From Chthoniobacterales bacterium (GTDB lineage: Bacteria; Verrucomicrobiota; Verrucomicrobiia; Chthoniobacterales; JACTMZ01): a stretch of DNA of 64,000 nucleotides. Positions 51,803 to 60,697 of this stretch are shown here, in pieces. Every line of letters starts with the position of its first letter. Positions within the stretch are counted from its first letter, which is position 1. The stretch covers positions 129,341-193,340 of the forward strand of contig JAGYIO010000002.1 in NCBI GenBank assembly GCA_018402585.1, read 5' to 3'. A program made the position numbers and the translations under genes. The notes below the pieces were generated by a model. That model was not told the origin of the DNA. It ran no database searches and saw nothing but the letters and a program-made list of their open reading frames with translations.

Positions 51803-52179
51803 AAAAGGCCGGTTTCACCCTGCTGGAAATGCTCACCGCGATGTTCATGTTTGTCCTCGCGGTGGGCGGACTGGCCATGGCGATGGACAAAATTTTCGCG
51901 GCCAATGTGCTGATGCGGCGCGACGGCGAAGTGCGTCAGCAGCTGGAGTCATTACTCGATGAATCGATGGTCATACCGATCGCCGATCTCGAGCAAGGCC
52001 GCGAGGTGGGGCCCGATGCGATGGGCGCGACATTTTTTGTCCGGGCCGAACCCGCGGAGTTTTTCAATATGAACGGGGAAGAACTCACCGGTTTGTGGTG
52101 GATCACGGTGCGCGCGGAGTGGACCGAGGGACGGGAGGATCAAGCGTGGGAGGAAAAATTCCTGCGTTACGAACCATGA
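51799..52179 (+). CDS. gspI: Minor pseudopilin, GspI-like
   Basis: A 126-residue protein with a very short leader (MKKAG), motif FTLLEMLTAMFMFVLAVGGLA and a short C-terminal beta region (WWITVRAEWTEGREDQAWEEKFLRYEP) typical of GspI. The GTG start overlaps the gspH stop and its own stop overlaps the gspJ ATG. Family identity rests on position, the +5 Glu motif and length. Confidence 0.75.
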   Translation: MKKAGFTLLEMLTAMFMFVLAVGGLAMAMDKIFAANVLMRRDGEVRQQLESLLDESMVIPIADLEQGREVGPDAMGATFFVRAEPAEFFNMNGEELTGLWWITVRAEWTEGREDQAWEEKFLRYEP

Positions 52180-52853
52180 GAAACGCCGCCCGCGGATTCA
52201 CCCTTTTCGAGATGGTGGTGGTCCTTGCCATCTTCGTCCTGCTCGCCGGCGGCATTTATGCGACGGTCAATGCGGCGGTACGCGCCACGGCGACGCTGAC
52301 CGAGGAGAACCTGCAAATCCAGCGGCTCAACGCTTTTGTTTCGCTCATGCGGCGGACCTTCCACAACCTGCCGGCCAACGCCCGGTTCGCCGGCGGGGTA
52401 CGTGCGGAAGGGGGCGACGGTTTTCCCGAGATCACGCTGCGCGATGCGCCCGGCGTCTTTGCCTGGGGCCTGGGCGGCCCCTCGGCCGGGACCGCGTTGC
52501 TCACCGCGCGTCCGCGCCTCGGCGGCGGTCGTGAACTCAGCCTCATGCTCCTGCCGGGGTCACTCGGAGAAATGGAGCGGCGCGACGGGTTGGAGCGTGG
52601 GGCCTGGATGCGCTTGCTGCCCGACCTGCGCGAGGTCAAGTGGCGCTTCTACAACTTGGAGCAGCAGGAATGGGTGGAGCAATGGCTTGAAGGGGAGCGA
52701 CCGCCGCTGGTCGAGCTCAACTTGCAGTTGCTCGGCGAGGAAGTGCCCCGTCAGTTTATTTTCTGGCTGCCGCCGGTCAAGGAAGTGGCCCTCAACGAGG
52801 CCGGCTTGGAAGCGCAAGGCCCCCCGCCGGAATTGGAGGTCGAGCTGCCGTGA
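52176..52853 (+). CDS. gspJ: Minor pseudopilin, GspJ-like
   Basis: A 225-residue protein. Motif RGFTLFEMVVVLAIFVLLAGG holds Glu at +5, followed by a long helix (TATLTEENLQIQRLNAFVSLMRRTF) and an extended beta domain with DLREVKWRFYNLEQQEWVEQW, as in GspJ. It starts at ATG 52176 and overlaps the gspK GTG. Confidence 0.8.
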   Translation: MRNAARGFTLFEMVVVLAIFVLLAGGIYATVNAAVRATATLTEENLQIQRLNAFVSLMRRTFHNLPANARFAGGVRAEGGDGFPEITLRDAPGVFAWGLGGPSAGTALLTARPRLGGGRELSLMLLPGSLGEMERRDGLERGAWMRLLPDLREVKWRFYNLEQQEWVEQWLEGERPPLVELNLQLLGEEVPRQFIFWLPPVKEVALNEAGLEAQGPPPELEVELP

Positions 52854-53776
52854 GCGCACAGTTCCGTCCCTCGGGTGCCGCCCTGCTCCTCGTGCTCTGG
52901 GCCATCACCGTGATTTCCTTCGCCGTGCTTTGGATGGCCGGCGTGGTCAATCTCGAACTCGAGACGACCGTGTCCGATTCGGCCGGTTTGCGCGCGCGTC
53001 AGATTGCGGTGAGCGGAGTGGCCCTCGGCCTGCATCCGCAGGTGAAGCGCGAGGAAACCGGGTTGCTCAACCGCGACTTCGGGGCCGGCGAGCGCATGGA
53101 GGTGCGCATCCGCGGCGAGGGTGCGCGTTTCAACATCAATCAATTACTTCAGGACCAGGACCGCATCACCTTGCTGAATCTTTTCACCTTGTGGGGGCTC
53201 ACGGCGGACGAGGGGAATGCGCTGATCGACAAGCTCGCCGATTGGGCCGACGAGGACGAGTTCCGCACCGGATTCGGCGGGGCGGAGCGTACGGAATACG
53301 AGGCGGCCGGCATTACCGACGCACCGGCTAACCGTCCGTTCCGCAGCGTCGCGGAAATGGGCCGCGTCCTTGAGATGGAAAAGCTCGCGGCGCTCAAGCC
53401 CGATTGGGCCGAGAGTTTCACCATTTTCGGTGACGGCCTGATCGACGTGAATGAGGCAGAGGCCGACGTGCTCCAAGCCGCCACGGGCATCACCCCGGAA
53501 ATGGTGCAGGGCATCTTGCAGCAGCGCCGCGGCGCCGACGGGGTCGAGCCTTCGGAAGATGATCTGCGTTTCGATGATGTCAGCCAGGTGGCCGGCTGGT
53601 TGGCCGGTTCGACCTTGCCGGCGGAACAGATCATGGGGCGCCTTACCACGGAGAGCTCGGTCAAAAGAATTGATAGCCGGGGCATCGTGGGCGAGCGTTC
53701 CCGTCTGATCTCCGTGGTCGCCCAGGCGGGCGAAGGCGGGGAAGCTGCCACTTACCTGCTATGGGAGGAAAAATGA
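52850..53776 (+). CDS. gspK: Pseudopilin tip protein, GspK-like
   Basis: A 308-residue protein. The N-terminal segment PSGAALLLVLWAITVISFAVLWMAG has no +5 Glu, which is normal for GspK. It is followed by the SAM-like helical domains: ARFNINQLL, DKLADWADEDEFRTGFGGAE, LKPDWAESFTIFGDGLIDVNEAEADVLQAATGITPEMVQGILQQR. The start is GTG and the stop overlaps the GspL-like ATG. It is predicted to sit at the pseudopilus tip with H, I and J. Confidence 0.87.
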   Translation: MSAQFRPSGAALLLVLWAITVISFAVLWMAGVVNLELETTVSDSAGLRARQIAVSGVALGLHPQVKREETGLLNRDFGAGERMEVRIRGEGARFNINQLLQDQDRITLLNLFTLWGLTADEGNALIDKLADWADEDEFRTGFGGAERTEYEAAGITDAPANRPFRSVAEMGRVLEMEKLAALKPDWAESFTIFGDGLIDVNEAEADVLQAATGITPEMVQGILQQRRGADGVEPSEDDLRFDDVSQVAGWLAGSTLPAEQIMGRLTTESSVKRIDSRGIVGERSRLISVVAQAGEGGEAATYLLWEEK

Positions 53777-55041
53777 AAAGCCCGCGCCAGATACGCCGCG
53801 CCCTCTTCCGTCCGGCCTCCGCCGGGTGGCAGAAATGGGAGCAGGACGAGGCCAGGCTTTGGCGCGAAACGGGTGGAGCGGCCGATTTGTCCGAATTGAA
53901 ACCGGAGGCCGGCGCCTTGGTGGCCGTGCCGGTGCGTCGCGCCTTTTCGCTCGCCGTCTGGGTGCCAGCCGAAGATCCGTCTTTGTTCGGAGACCTCATC
54001 TTCACCCAGCTTGAATTACGGGGACTGGCCGGCCGCACGCGGGAAACGACCTCCTTTTCCTGGCAAGAGGTGGCTCGCGAGGGCGGCGAGGCTTTGCTCC
54101 ATGCGGTGGTTCTACCTTCAAATCTTGCGCCGCGCTACTGGCATGGTGCGGTAACCGAATACGCCGTTTCGCCTTCCTGCCTGCCGCTCGCCCCGGATGC
54201 GGTGACGGTCTGGGAGGAGGAAGGCGGATGGGTGGCCGGAGTCACGCGCGGGGACCGGTTGCTCCACTTCCAACCGCTGGCCGAGAAAACACCCTCGGCC
54301 CCAATGGCCATGGAAATTTGGCTGATGCAGGCGCCGCTCGAGGCGGGGCGTATGCTGAGCGCCAACGCACGCGTCACGCTTTACTACCAAGGCACTGCTG
54401 CCCCTGACTTGTCGGATTGGCGCAGCGCCGGCGAGCTCGAAGTCGCGGCGGAGAAATTTCCCCCGCCGGTGCTGCCGGCCGCACCGCTTGATTGCCTGCC
54501 TCTGCCGGTGCGCGATTTGCAGCGCACCAAAGAGACGGGGGCCCGGCGCCAGAAAATCGCCCTCTTGGCCGCGGCCGTTTATTTTGTTCTCGTTCTGGCC
54601 CTTGCGGCCAACACGCTCTGGCTTTGGTGGCGGGCGGATTCTCTGCAGGCCACGATGGCGGGTGAGGCGGGCGAAGTGGATGCGGTGCGCGCGGCCATGC
54701 AGCGCTGGAACGCGATCGAACCGGCCCTCGATCCGGTTGGTTATCCGCTCGAAGTGCTCTATCAAGCTGCGCGCTTGCTCCCAAAGGACGGGGTGCGTTT
54801 GACCCTCTTCCAGATGAATGTGCAGCGCGTGATCCTCGCCGGGGAGGCTTCGACCCTGCAGGCGGCGCAGCGTTTCCAGGAGGATGTACGCAAAAATCCG
54901 GATCTGACCGCTTACGATTGGACGATGGAAAGCCCGCGCCCGCTCCCCACCGGTAGTGCGCGTTTCCAGATCGACGGCGTGCGCCACGGCGCGGTCGCCG
55001 CGGATGGAGAGGAGGCAAGCAATGAGAGCACTGACGGCTAA
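53773..55041 (+). CDS. gspL: GspL/PilN-like inner-membrane assembly protein
   Basis: A 422-residue protein. About 260 N-terminal residues are cytoplasmic and correspond in position to the actin-like GspL domain, though motifs are weak. There is one membrane helix (IALLAAAVYFVLVLALAANTLWLWW) and a periplasmic ferredoxin-like domain with LEVLYQAARLLPKDGVRLTLFQMN and VILAGEAST. It should link the ATPase GspE to the pseudopilus. The gene overlaps the next by 20 bases. The assignment rests on topology and gene order. Confidence 0.72.
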   Translation: MKSPRQIRRALFRPASAGWQKWEQDEARLWRETGGAADLSELKPEAGALVAVPVRRAFSLAVWVPAEDPSLFGDLIFTQLELRGLAGRTRETTSFSWQEVAREGGEALLHAVVLPSNLAPRYWHGAVTEYAVSPSCLPLAPDAVTVWEEEGGWVAGVTRGDRLLHFQPLAEKTPSAPMAMEIWLMQAPLEAGRMLSANARVTLYYQGTAAPDLSDWRSAGELEVAAEKFPPPVLPAAPLDCLPLPVRDLQRTKETGARRQKIALLAAAVYFVLVLALAANTLWLWWRADSLQATMAGEAGEVDAVRAAMQRWNAIEPALDPVGYPLEVLYQAARLLPKDGVRLTLFQMNVQRVILAGEASTLQAAQRFQEDVRKNPDLTAYDWTMESPRPLPTGSARFQIDGVRHGAVAADGEEASNESTDG

Positions 55042-55561
55042 GGAAAAAAAATTACTCCTCGCCTTGGTCGGCGCACTTTTCGTGCTGCTCAATGTTGTCG
55101 GCTTGCAGGTTTTCCTCAACCGCCAGCGGGCGCTGCAAAGCAGTATCGTGCAGCTCCAGAGTCAACTGACCGAAGGCCGCGCCATTCTCGAGGAGAAGAC
55201 GATCTGGCAGGAACGTGCGGCCTGGCTCGACCAGCATCAACCCGGGGACGACGTGACCACGACAGATGACGACGCGAAGTTTTATGAATTTGTCGAGAGC
55301 AGTGCCCGGAACGCCGGGCTCACTTACACGCGGCGCGATGCGGGAACCCAGCCGGTTGGTGGAACCTATGCCGAGGTCTTCGATTCATCGCAGGTCAAAG
55401 GCAAGATGGAGTCGCTGGTCAAATGGCTCAGCGAGTTGCAGCAACCCAAGGCCTTTCGCGCCGTCAAACAGATCTCGATCAAAAGCGGCGAACCGCCCGA
55501 GGTCATGGCCGAAGTCGAGGTGGCGCGTTGGTATCGTCCGGTGCAAGGAGGAGAGCGATGA
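55022..55561 (+). CDS. gspM: GspM/PilO-like inner-membrane assembly protein
   Basis: A 179-residue bitopic protein. The N-terminus is short and basic, with a membrane helix LLLALVGALFVLLNVVGLQVF, a coiled coil (NRQRALQSSIVQLQSQLTEGRAILEEKTIW), and a C-terminal ferredoxin-like fold ending VEVARWYRPVQGG. This matches GspM/PilO partners of GspL. It starts inside the end of gspL and overlaps the next gene by four bases. Confidence 0.75.
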   Translation: MRALTAKEKKLLLALVGALFVLLNVVGLQVFLNRQRALQSSIVQLQSQLTEGRAILEEKTIWQERAAWLDQHQPGDDVTTTDDDAKFYEFVESSARNAGLTYTRRDAGTQPVGGTYAEVFDSSQVKGKMESLVKWLSELQQPKAFRAVKQISIKSGEPPEVMAEVEVARWYRPVQGGER

Positions 55562-56409
55562 GAGGGGTGCTTCTTTTCCTCCTTGCCGCCCTGCTTCTCC
55601 TCGGCATCCCCACATTCGCCCGCGGCGATGAAGACCAGCCGGATGCGTCTGCCCTGCTCAAGGTTCCTTTAGTCGAGGCGCGCCCGAGCGGCGTCGAGGG
55701 CGAAGAAAATGTGGCCCCGCCCGACCCTTCCCCCACGCCCTCGCTGCTCGCCGAGACAGACCCGCCGGTGGCCGGGGAACCTGCTCCACCCGCGGACGAT
55801 GGCATCACCCGGCCAGCCTTCCCTCTCTCGCGTTATCAACCCTTGTGGCAACGCTCGCCCTTCCAACTGGAATCCGTTGCTCCGCCGGTTGAGTCGGCCG
55901 GCTTGGCCCAACGCTTCGCACTGACTGGCATCGCAGAGATCAATGGCGAGCCCATGGCCTTTGTCATGGAGCGCGCCACGCAAAACCGCTTGATGGTCAA
56001 AGCGAACAGCACGGAAGGCGGTGTTTCTTTGGTGCAAGTCGATGTGCAGCAGAAATATACGGACTCCTCGGCCACGCTGCGCCAGGGGGCGGAGGTCGGG
56101 GTGGTCCGCTTTGAGGCCGCAGCCGCCATGGCTCCCGGGATGCCTCAGCCTGGCATGCAGGTGCCCCGGCCGATCCCGCAAGCGATACCCCAACCTGGGG
56201 TGCCTCCTTCAGCCGCCGCTTTCCCCGGGGTCCCCCCGGCCGCACCGATCCCCGGCCAGCCCGCACCAGGCATACCTCAAGCTCCCGGCGCAGTGCCCCA
56301 AGTGTCCAGTTCGGGCAACCCGGCGAACGGGCAAGTCGAGGGCGGCCAAGGGCAGATGCCCCCGCCTCGCATCATCCGGCGCCGGGCTCTCATCCCCGCC
56401 GCGCCTTGA
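55558..56409 (+). CDS. Proline-rich envelope protein in the GspC/PilP position
   Basis: A 283-residue protein. It has a signal peptide or anchor (LLFLLAALLLLGIPTFARG), a disordered Pro/Glu region (about 25-85), then a small beta domain (SRYQPLWQRSPFQLESV ... LTGIAEINGEPMAFVMERATQNRLMVKANS) that resembles the GspC HR/PilP fold. A very Pro/Gly/Gln-rich tail of about 95 residues ends in RRRALIPAAP. It lies directly before the secretin, where GspC or PilP acts as connector. The homology is tentative. Confidence 0.6.
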   Translation: MRGVLLFLLAALLLLGIPTFARGDEDQPDASALLKVPLVEARPSGVEGEENVAPPDPSPTPSLLAETDPPVAGEPAPPADDGITRPAFPLSRYQPLWQRSPFQLESVAPPVESAGLAQRFALTGIAEINGEPMAFVMERATQNRLMVKANSTEGGVSLVQVDVQQKYTDSSATLRQGAEVGVVRFEAAAAMAPGMPQPGMQVPRPIPQAIPQPGVPPSAAAFPGVPPAAPIPGQPAPGIPQAPGAVPQVSSSGNPANGQVEGGQGQMPPPRIIRRRALIPAAP

Positions 56410-56440
56410 GAAACTTGCTAAGCATGCTTTAATTCCATCC

Positions 56441-58963
56441 ATGGCCCGCTTTTGTTCCCCGATTCTCGCCTCTGCTTGGCTCGTCGCGGCCTTTTTCGCC
56501 CTGACCCCTGCCGGCGCGCAGGATGCGGCACCTTCACCGGCCATGGTGCCGCCCGATGCCGCCGCGCCGGCAGGCCAACCGCTCGCCCCGTCCCCGGTAC
56601 TCGAACTTGAACAACCTGCGCCGCTGCCGCCCGCTGTGGTCGATCCGGGCTTACCTGCCCCGCCGGCTCCTTCCCCGCCCGCGCCCCGCCCGGTCCAAAC
56701 CGAGCCGACCGTGCGCCTCACTTTCCCCAACACTTCGGTCAACGAGATCCTCAGTCTCTACGAGGTGCTGACCGACAAGCGTCTCGTGCGGGACTCCATG
56801 CTCGCCCAAGGACAACCGCTCACCATTATCGTGCCCGGAGAAGTTCCCCGCAGCGAGGCCATCCGCCTGATCGAGGCCTCCCTCTTGCTCAACGGCTATT
56901 CGTTCGTCCCGGTCGACGACCAGACGGTGAAAATCCTCGGTCCCTCGAAATTTCCCCGAGCTGAAGGCATCCCGATCTTTTCCACTCCCTACCTGCTGCC
57001 GGCCACCGACCAAGTGGTCAGCTTTTTCATGAAATTAAGCTACCTCGCGCCCCAGGAGGCTGCGCAACTTTTCCAGACCTTCGTCAGTCCGCCCAAGTCC
57101 TACACTTCCTTCACCCCGGTGCCCAATGTGCAGGCCGTGCTCATCACGGAAAACGTCCCGATCATCCAGCAACTCATCGCCCTGCAGGCCATGGTCGATG
57201 TGCCGCCTGCACAGGTCATGACCGAGTTCGTCGACCTCAAACGCGCCGATGCCGAAAAGGTGGTCGAACTTTTGCAAACCTTGCTCGAGGAGCGGAAAGA
57301 GGGTGCCGGAACCCCGGGCCAGCCCGGCTCGCCGGGCGGCGCCCCGCAGGTCGATGCCCAGGGCCAAGTCATCCAAGCTTCCCTTGGCGCGGTGGGCGGC
57401 GGGCAGTTCGAATCCAATCTCGTCATCGGCGAAACGCAAATCGTGGCCGATCCTCGCACCAATCGCATTCTGGTCGTGACCCGTCCGATCAACTTCCCCT
57501 ACATCAAGCAACTCATCGAGCAACTTGATGCGCCCGTGCCGCTCGATTCCGTGCTTGAGCGTCCGCTCCAATTTGTCGCCGCCGGCGATGTGCTCCCCGT
57601 CCTGCAAGATTTGCTTTCGGAAGGCGAGGAAGGCGGAGCCGGCGGCGGGACGGCGCGCGCAGGGGCAGGTGGCGCCTCCGTGGAGAGCGGTTCGAGCTTC
57701 GGCCAAGGTATAGATTCCGATTCCGGCGCTGGCGCGGGCGGCGGCACCAGCCGGCCCGACCGGATCAAGGAACCCACCGCCGATGTCGCCCCCGAATCGG
57801 TCATCGTCGGCAACACCAAAATCATCGCCGACAAGAGTGCCAACTCGATCATTGCCATCGGTCCGCCGGACAGCCGCCAGAAAGTCGCCCAACTCCTCGA
57901 CATGCTCGATGTGCGGCCGCGCCAAGTATACATCGCGGCCGTGATTGGGGAACTCAGCTTGACCGACAAGATGGAATTCGGTTTCAACTATTTCTTGCGC
58001 AACCAGAGCAGGGACGGCAGCAGCGTGGGCGGTGCGCTGCTCAATCCGGGCGTTGGCTCCGGCACCAACCTTTTTATCCCGCCGGACCTCCTCACCCCCG
58101 CTGCTCTGGCCGCCAGCGCCTTCACCGGTTTGACCCTCTACGGAACCATCGCCAACACACTCGACTATTACGTGCGGGCGATCGAGACAACGGGCAAGTT
58201 CAAGATCCTCTCCCGCCCGGTTGTTTACACCACGAACAACAAAAAAGCGGTGATCAGCTCCGGACAGCGCGTGCCCTACACGAGCAGTACCTTGACCTCC
58301 ACTTCCATCAGCGGAGTCGGTCCGAACCAGAACGCCGGTGTCACCGCCAACATCACCTATCTCGACGTTCTACTTAAGCTCGAAGTGCTCCCGCTGATCA
58401 ATGCGAACCGAGACGTTACCCTGGTCATCGTGCAGACGAACAACAATGTCCTCCGCGAGGAGAACTTTGGTAATGATAACAAGGCCCCGGTCGTCGGCGC
58501 TCAAGAACTCACCACCACAGTAACCGTGCCGAGCGGCGGCACGGTGGTGCTGGGAGGTCTGATCATCGAAAACACCAGAGCGGACGATGGCGGCTTGCCC
58601 TTCCTCATGCGGCTTCCCGTGCTCGGCTACATTTTCAAGCAGACCACGCGTTCGGTTGAGCGGCGCGAACTGCTCGTTCTCCTCCAGCCCACCGTGGTGG
58701 AAGATGATGCCGAAACCGCGGTGGCCAGCGCCGAGGAGCGCTACCGCACGAAGCTGGGGGACGAGGTCTACGACGAGGCGGACGCCTGGCAATTGGGCCG
58801 CACCCCGGTGGTCAACGACTCGCCCATGCTCACCCCCGACGCACGGGTGCGCAAACCGCGCGATCCGCTCCGGCCAGCCGGGATCGACTACCAAGAGTAT
58901 GCGCCCGACCCTAAGCCGAGGCCGACGCCCACTCCCGGGAAAAAGAAAAGATCGGAACCCTAG
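56441..58963 (+). CDS. gspD: Type II secretion outer-membrane secretin, GspD-like
   Basis: An 840-residue secretin. It has a signal peptide (SAWLVAAFFALTPAGA), a Pro-rich linker (about 25-85), an N0-type domain (LTFPNTSVNEILSLYEVLTDKRLVRDS...), and N1-N3-type repeats containing VDLKRADAEKVVELLQTLLEE and a Gly-rich insert near 400-435. The C-terminal secretin domain has the PYTSSTLTSTSISGVGPNQNAG gate region, and VTVPSGGTVVLGGLI and LPFLMRLPVLGYIFKQ. A 75-residue tail rich in Pro/Lys/Arg follows. It forms the gated outer-membrane ring. Confidence 0.92.
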   Translation: MARFCSPILASAWLVAAFFALTPAGAQDAAPSPAMVPPDAAAPAGQPLAPSPVLELEQPAPLPPAVVDPGLPAPPAPSPPAPRPVQTEPTVRLTFPNTSVNEILSLYEVLTDKRLVRDSMLAQGQPLTIIVPGEVPRSEAIRLIEASLLLNGYSFVPVDDQTVKILGPSKFPRAEGIPIFSTPYLLPATDQVVSFFMKLSYLAPQEAAQLFQTFVSPPKSYTSFTPVPNVQAVLITENVPIIQQLIALQAMVDVPPAQVMTEFVDLKRADAEKVVELLQTLLEERKEGAGTPGQPGSPGGAPQVDAQGQVIQASLGAVGGGQFESNLVIGETQIVADPRTNRILVVTRPINFPYIKQLIEQLDAPVPLDSVLERPLQFVAAGDVLPVLQDLLSEGEEGGAGGGTARAGAGGASVESGSSFGQGIDSDSGAGAGGGTSRPDRIKEPTADVAPESVIVGNTKIIADKSANSIIAIGPPDSRQKVAQLLDMLDVRPRQVYIAAVIGELSLTDKMEFGFNYFLRNQSRDGSSVGGALLNPGVGSGTNLFIPPDLLTPAALAASAFTGLTLYGTIANTLDYYVRAIETTGKFKILSRPVVYTTNNKKAVISSGQRVPYTSSTLTSTSISGVGPNQNAGVTANITYLDVLLKLEVLPLINANRDVTLVIVQTNNNVLREENFGNDNKAPVVGAQELTTTVTVPSGGTVVLGGLIIENTRADDGGLPFLMRLPVLGYIFKQTTRSVERRELLVLLQPTVVEDDAETAVASAEERYRTKLGDEVYDEADAWQLGRTPVVNDSPMLTPDARVRKPRDPLRPAGIDYQEYAPDPKPRPTPTPGKKKRSEP

Positions 58964-58978
58964 CGGGAGAGGCATCCT

Positions 58979-60697
58979 ATGGCCTTGATCCCCGAACTGG
59001 TCGAACTCGCAGCGCGCCATGGCGCTGCTGACCGGGAAAAAATGACGGCGTCGCTGCAGGAAGCGGCGCGGACCCAGTCGTCGCTCCTGCGGGCTTTGCT
59101 CGACAGCACGGAGCTGGACGAAAACGGGTTCTACCGCGACCTGGCCGACAAATTTCACCTCCGCTGGGGCGGGAGCGAGGTGGCCAAGGCCACCCCGGAA
59201 ATGCGGGCCAAGCTGCCGGCCCGCATCGCCCTGCGTTACCAGTTGCTCCCGATCGAGACGAACGACGAATCGATCACTTTGCTGACCTACGATCCTTTCG
59301 ACCTGCTCGCCCGCCAAGCCGTGGCCGAAGCCGTGCCGCAGCAAGTGCGTTATGAAATCTACACCCGGAAAGGAATTCTGCCTGCCTTGCGCCAAGTCTA
59401 CGGTATCGGGGCCGAAACCTTCGAGGAGCTGCTCGAGGGACGCGGCATGGAGGAGGACATCGACCTCGGCCGGGGCGAGCAGGTCAACGTGCTCGACGAA
59501 GACGAATCGGAAGAGGCTTCGGTCAAAAAATTCATTTACCAAGTCATGCGCGAGGCCCTGCGCGAGCGCGCCACCGACATCCACGTCGAACCGCTCTCCA
59601 ATGACCTCCGTGTCCGCTACCGCATCGACGGCGTCCTGCAGGAAGTTCCGGTCCCGGCCCAGATGCGCAAACTCCAGCGTTCGGTGATCAACATCCTCAA
59701 ACTTACCGCCGGCCTCGATCTTGGCGAGGATCGGCGTCCGCAGGACGGACGAATCAGCCTCGAGTTGGGCGGGCAACCGATCGACGTCCGGGTGGCTTCA
59801 ATTCCGACCATCAATGGCGAAAGCATCAGCCTGCGCCTCCTCGGCAAGGAGGTCTTCAGTCTCGAGCGGCTCGGGCTGGACGAGGACTACGTTAAAAAAG
59901 TCCGGGATCTCCTCGCCTTGCCCAATGGCATCATCCTGGTCACCGGCCCGACCGGCTGCGGCAAATCGACCACGCTTTACACCTTCCTTTCCGGGCTCAA
60001 CACGAAGGAGCGCCGCATCCTCACGATCGAGGACCCGGTCGAGCACAAGCTGGCCGGGGTGAACCAGAGCGCGGTCCAGCCCGAGATCGGCAACACCTTT
60101 GCCAATCTCCTGCGCAGCTTCCTCCGGGGCGACCCGAACGTCATTATGGTCGGCGAAATGCGCGACTACGAAACGGCCGAAATTGCCATTCGCGCCGCCC
60201 TCACCGGCCACTTGGTCTTCAGCACCCTGCACACCAACGACGCGGTCGGCGGGATCACCCGCCTGCTCGACATGAACGTCGAACCCTTCCTCGTGGCCAG
60301 TGCGGTGCGCGCCTTCATCGCCCAGCGTCTGGTCCGCAAGCTCTGCCCGTCTTGCAAAGCGCCCGCCCAGCCGGGTGATTACTCGCCGGCCTACCTGCGC
60401 AGCATCGGCTTGCCGCCCGAATACGAGAGCAAGATCATGCGCGCGGTCGGCTGCGAAAACTGCCGCCAGTCGGGATACGAGGGGCGTCTCGCCATCATGG
60501 AACTCTGCCTGGTCACGCCGAAGCTGCAGGAAATGATCACCCAGCGCAAAACAGCGGCCGAACTTCGTCCCGCGGCGGAAAAAGAGGGCATGCGTCCCTT
60601 GCGCAAATACGGTTTTGACAAAGTTGCGGCCGGCCTCACCACGATTGAAGAAGTGATGCGCGTCACGACCTCCGACCTCAGCGCCCAGGACGAATAA
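58979..60697 (+). CDS. gspE: Type II secretion/type IV pilus assembly ATPase, GspE-like
   Basis: A 572-residue hexameric ATPase. It has an N-terminal T2SSE_N-type domain, N2 (RATDIHVEPLSNDLRVRYRIDGVLQEV), Walker A GPTGCGKSTTLYTF near residue 320, Asp box TIEDPVEHKLAGVNQ, Walker B region NVIMVGEMRDYETAEIAIRAALTGH, His box STLHTNDA, and a four-Cys zinc site (CPSCKAP ... GCENCRQSG). It powers pseudopilus assembly from the cytoplasm. GGGAGAGG lies seven bases before the ATG, one of the better ribosome sites here. The stop overlaps gspF by one base. Confidence 0.94.
   Translation: MALIPELVELAARHGAADREKMTASLQEAARTQSSLLRALLDSTELDENGFYRDLADKFHLRWGGSEVAKATPEMRAKLPARIALRYQLLPIETNDESITLLTYDPFDLLARQAVAEAVPQQVRYEIYTRKGILPALRQVYGIGAETFEELLEGRGMEEDIDLGRGEQVNVLDEDESEEASVKKFIYQVMREALRERATDIHVEPLSNDLRVRYRIDGVLQEVPVPAQMRKLQRSVINILKLTAGLDLGEDRRPQDGRISLELGGQPIDVRVASIPTINGESISLRLLGKEVFSLERLGLDEDYVKKVRDLLALPNGIILVTGPTGCGKSTTLYTFLSGLNTKERRILTIEDPVEHKLAGVNQSAVQPEIGNTFANLLRSFLRGDPNVIMVGEMRDYETAEIAIRAALTGHLVFSTLHTNDAVGGITRLLDMNVEPFLVASAVRAFIAQRLVRKLCPSCKAPAQPGDYSPAYLRSIGLPPEYESKIMRAVGCENCRQSGYEGRLAIMELCLVTPKLQEMITQRKTAAELRPAAEKEGMRPLRKYGFDKVAAGLTTIEEVMRVTTSDLSAQDE

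Noticed and set aside
58370..59776. Minus-strand open frame opposite gspD/gspE
   Set aside because: It spans the junction of two certain genes in antisense and contains no recognisable domain.
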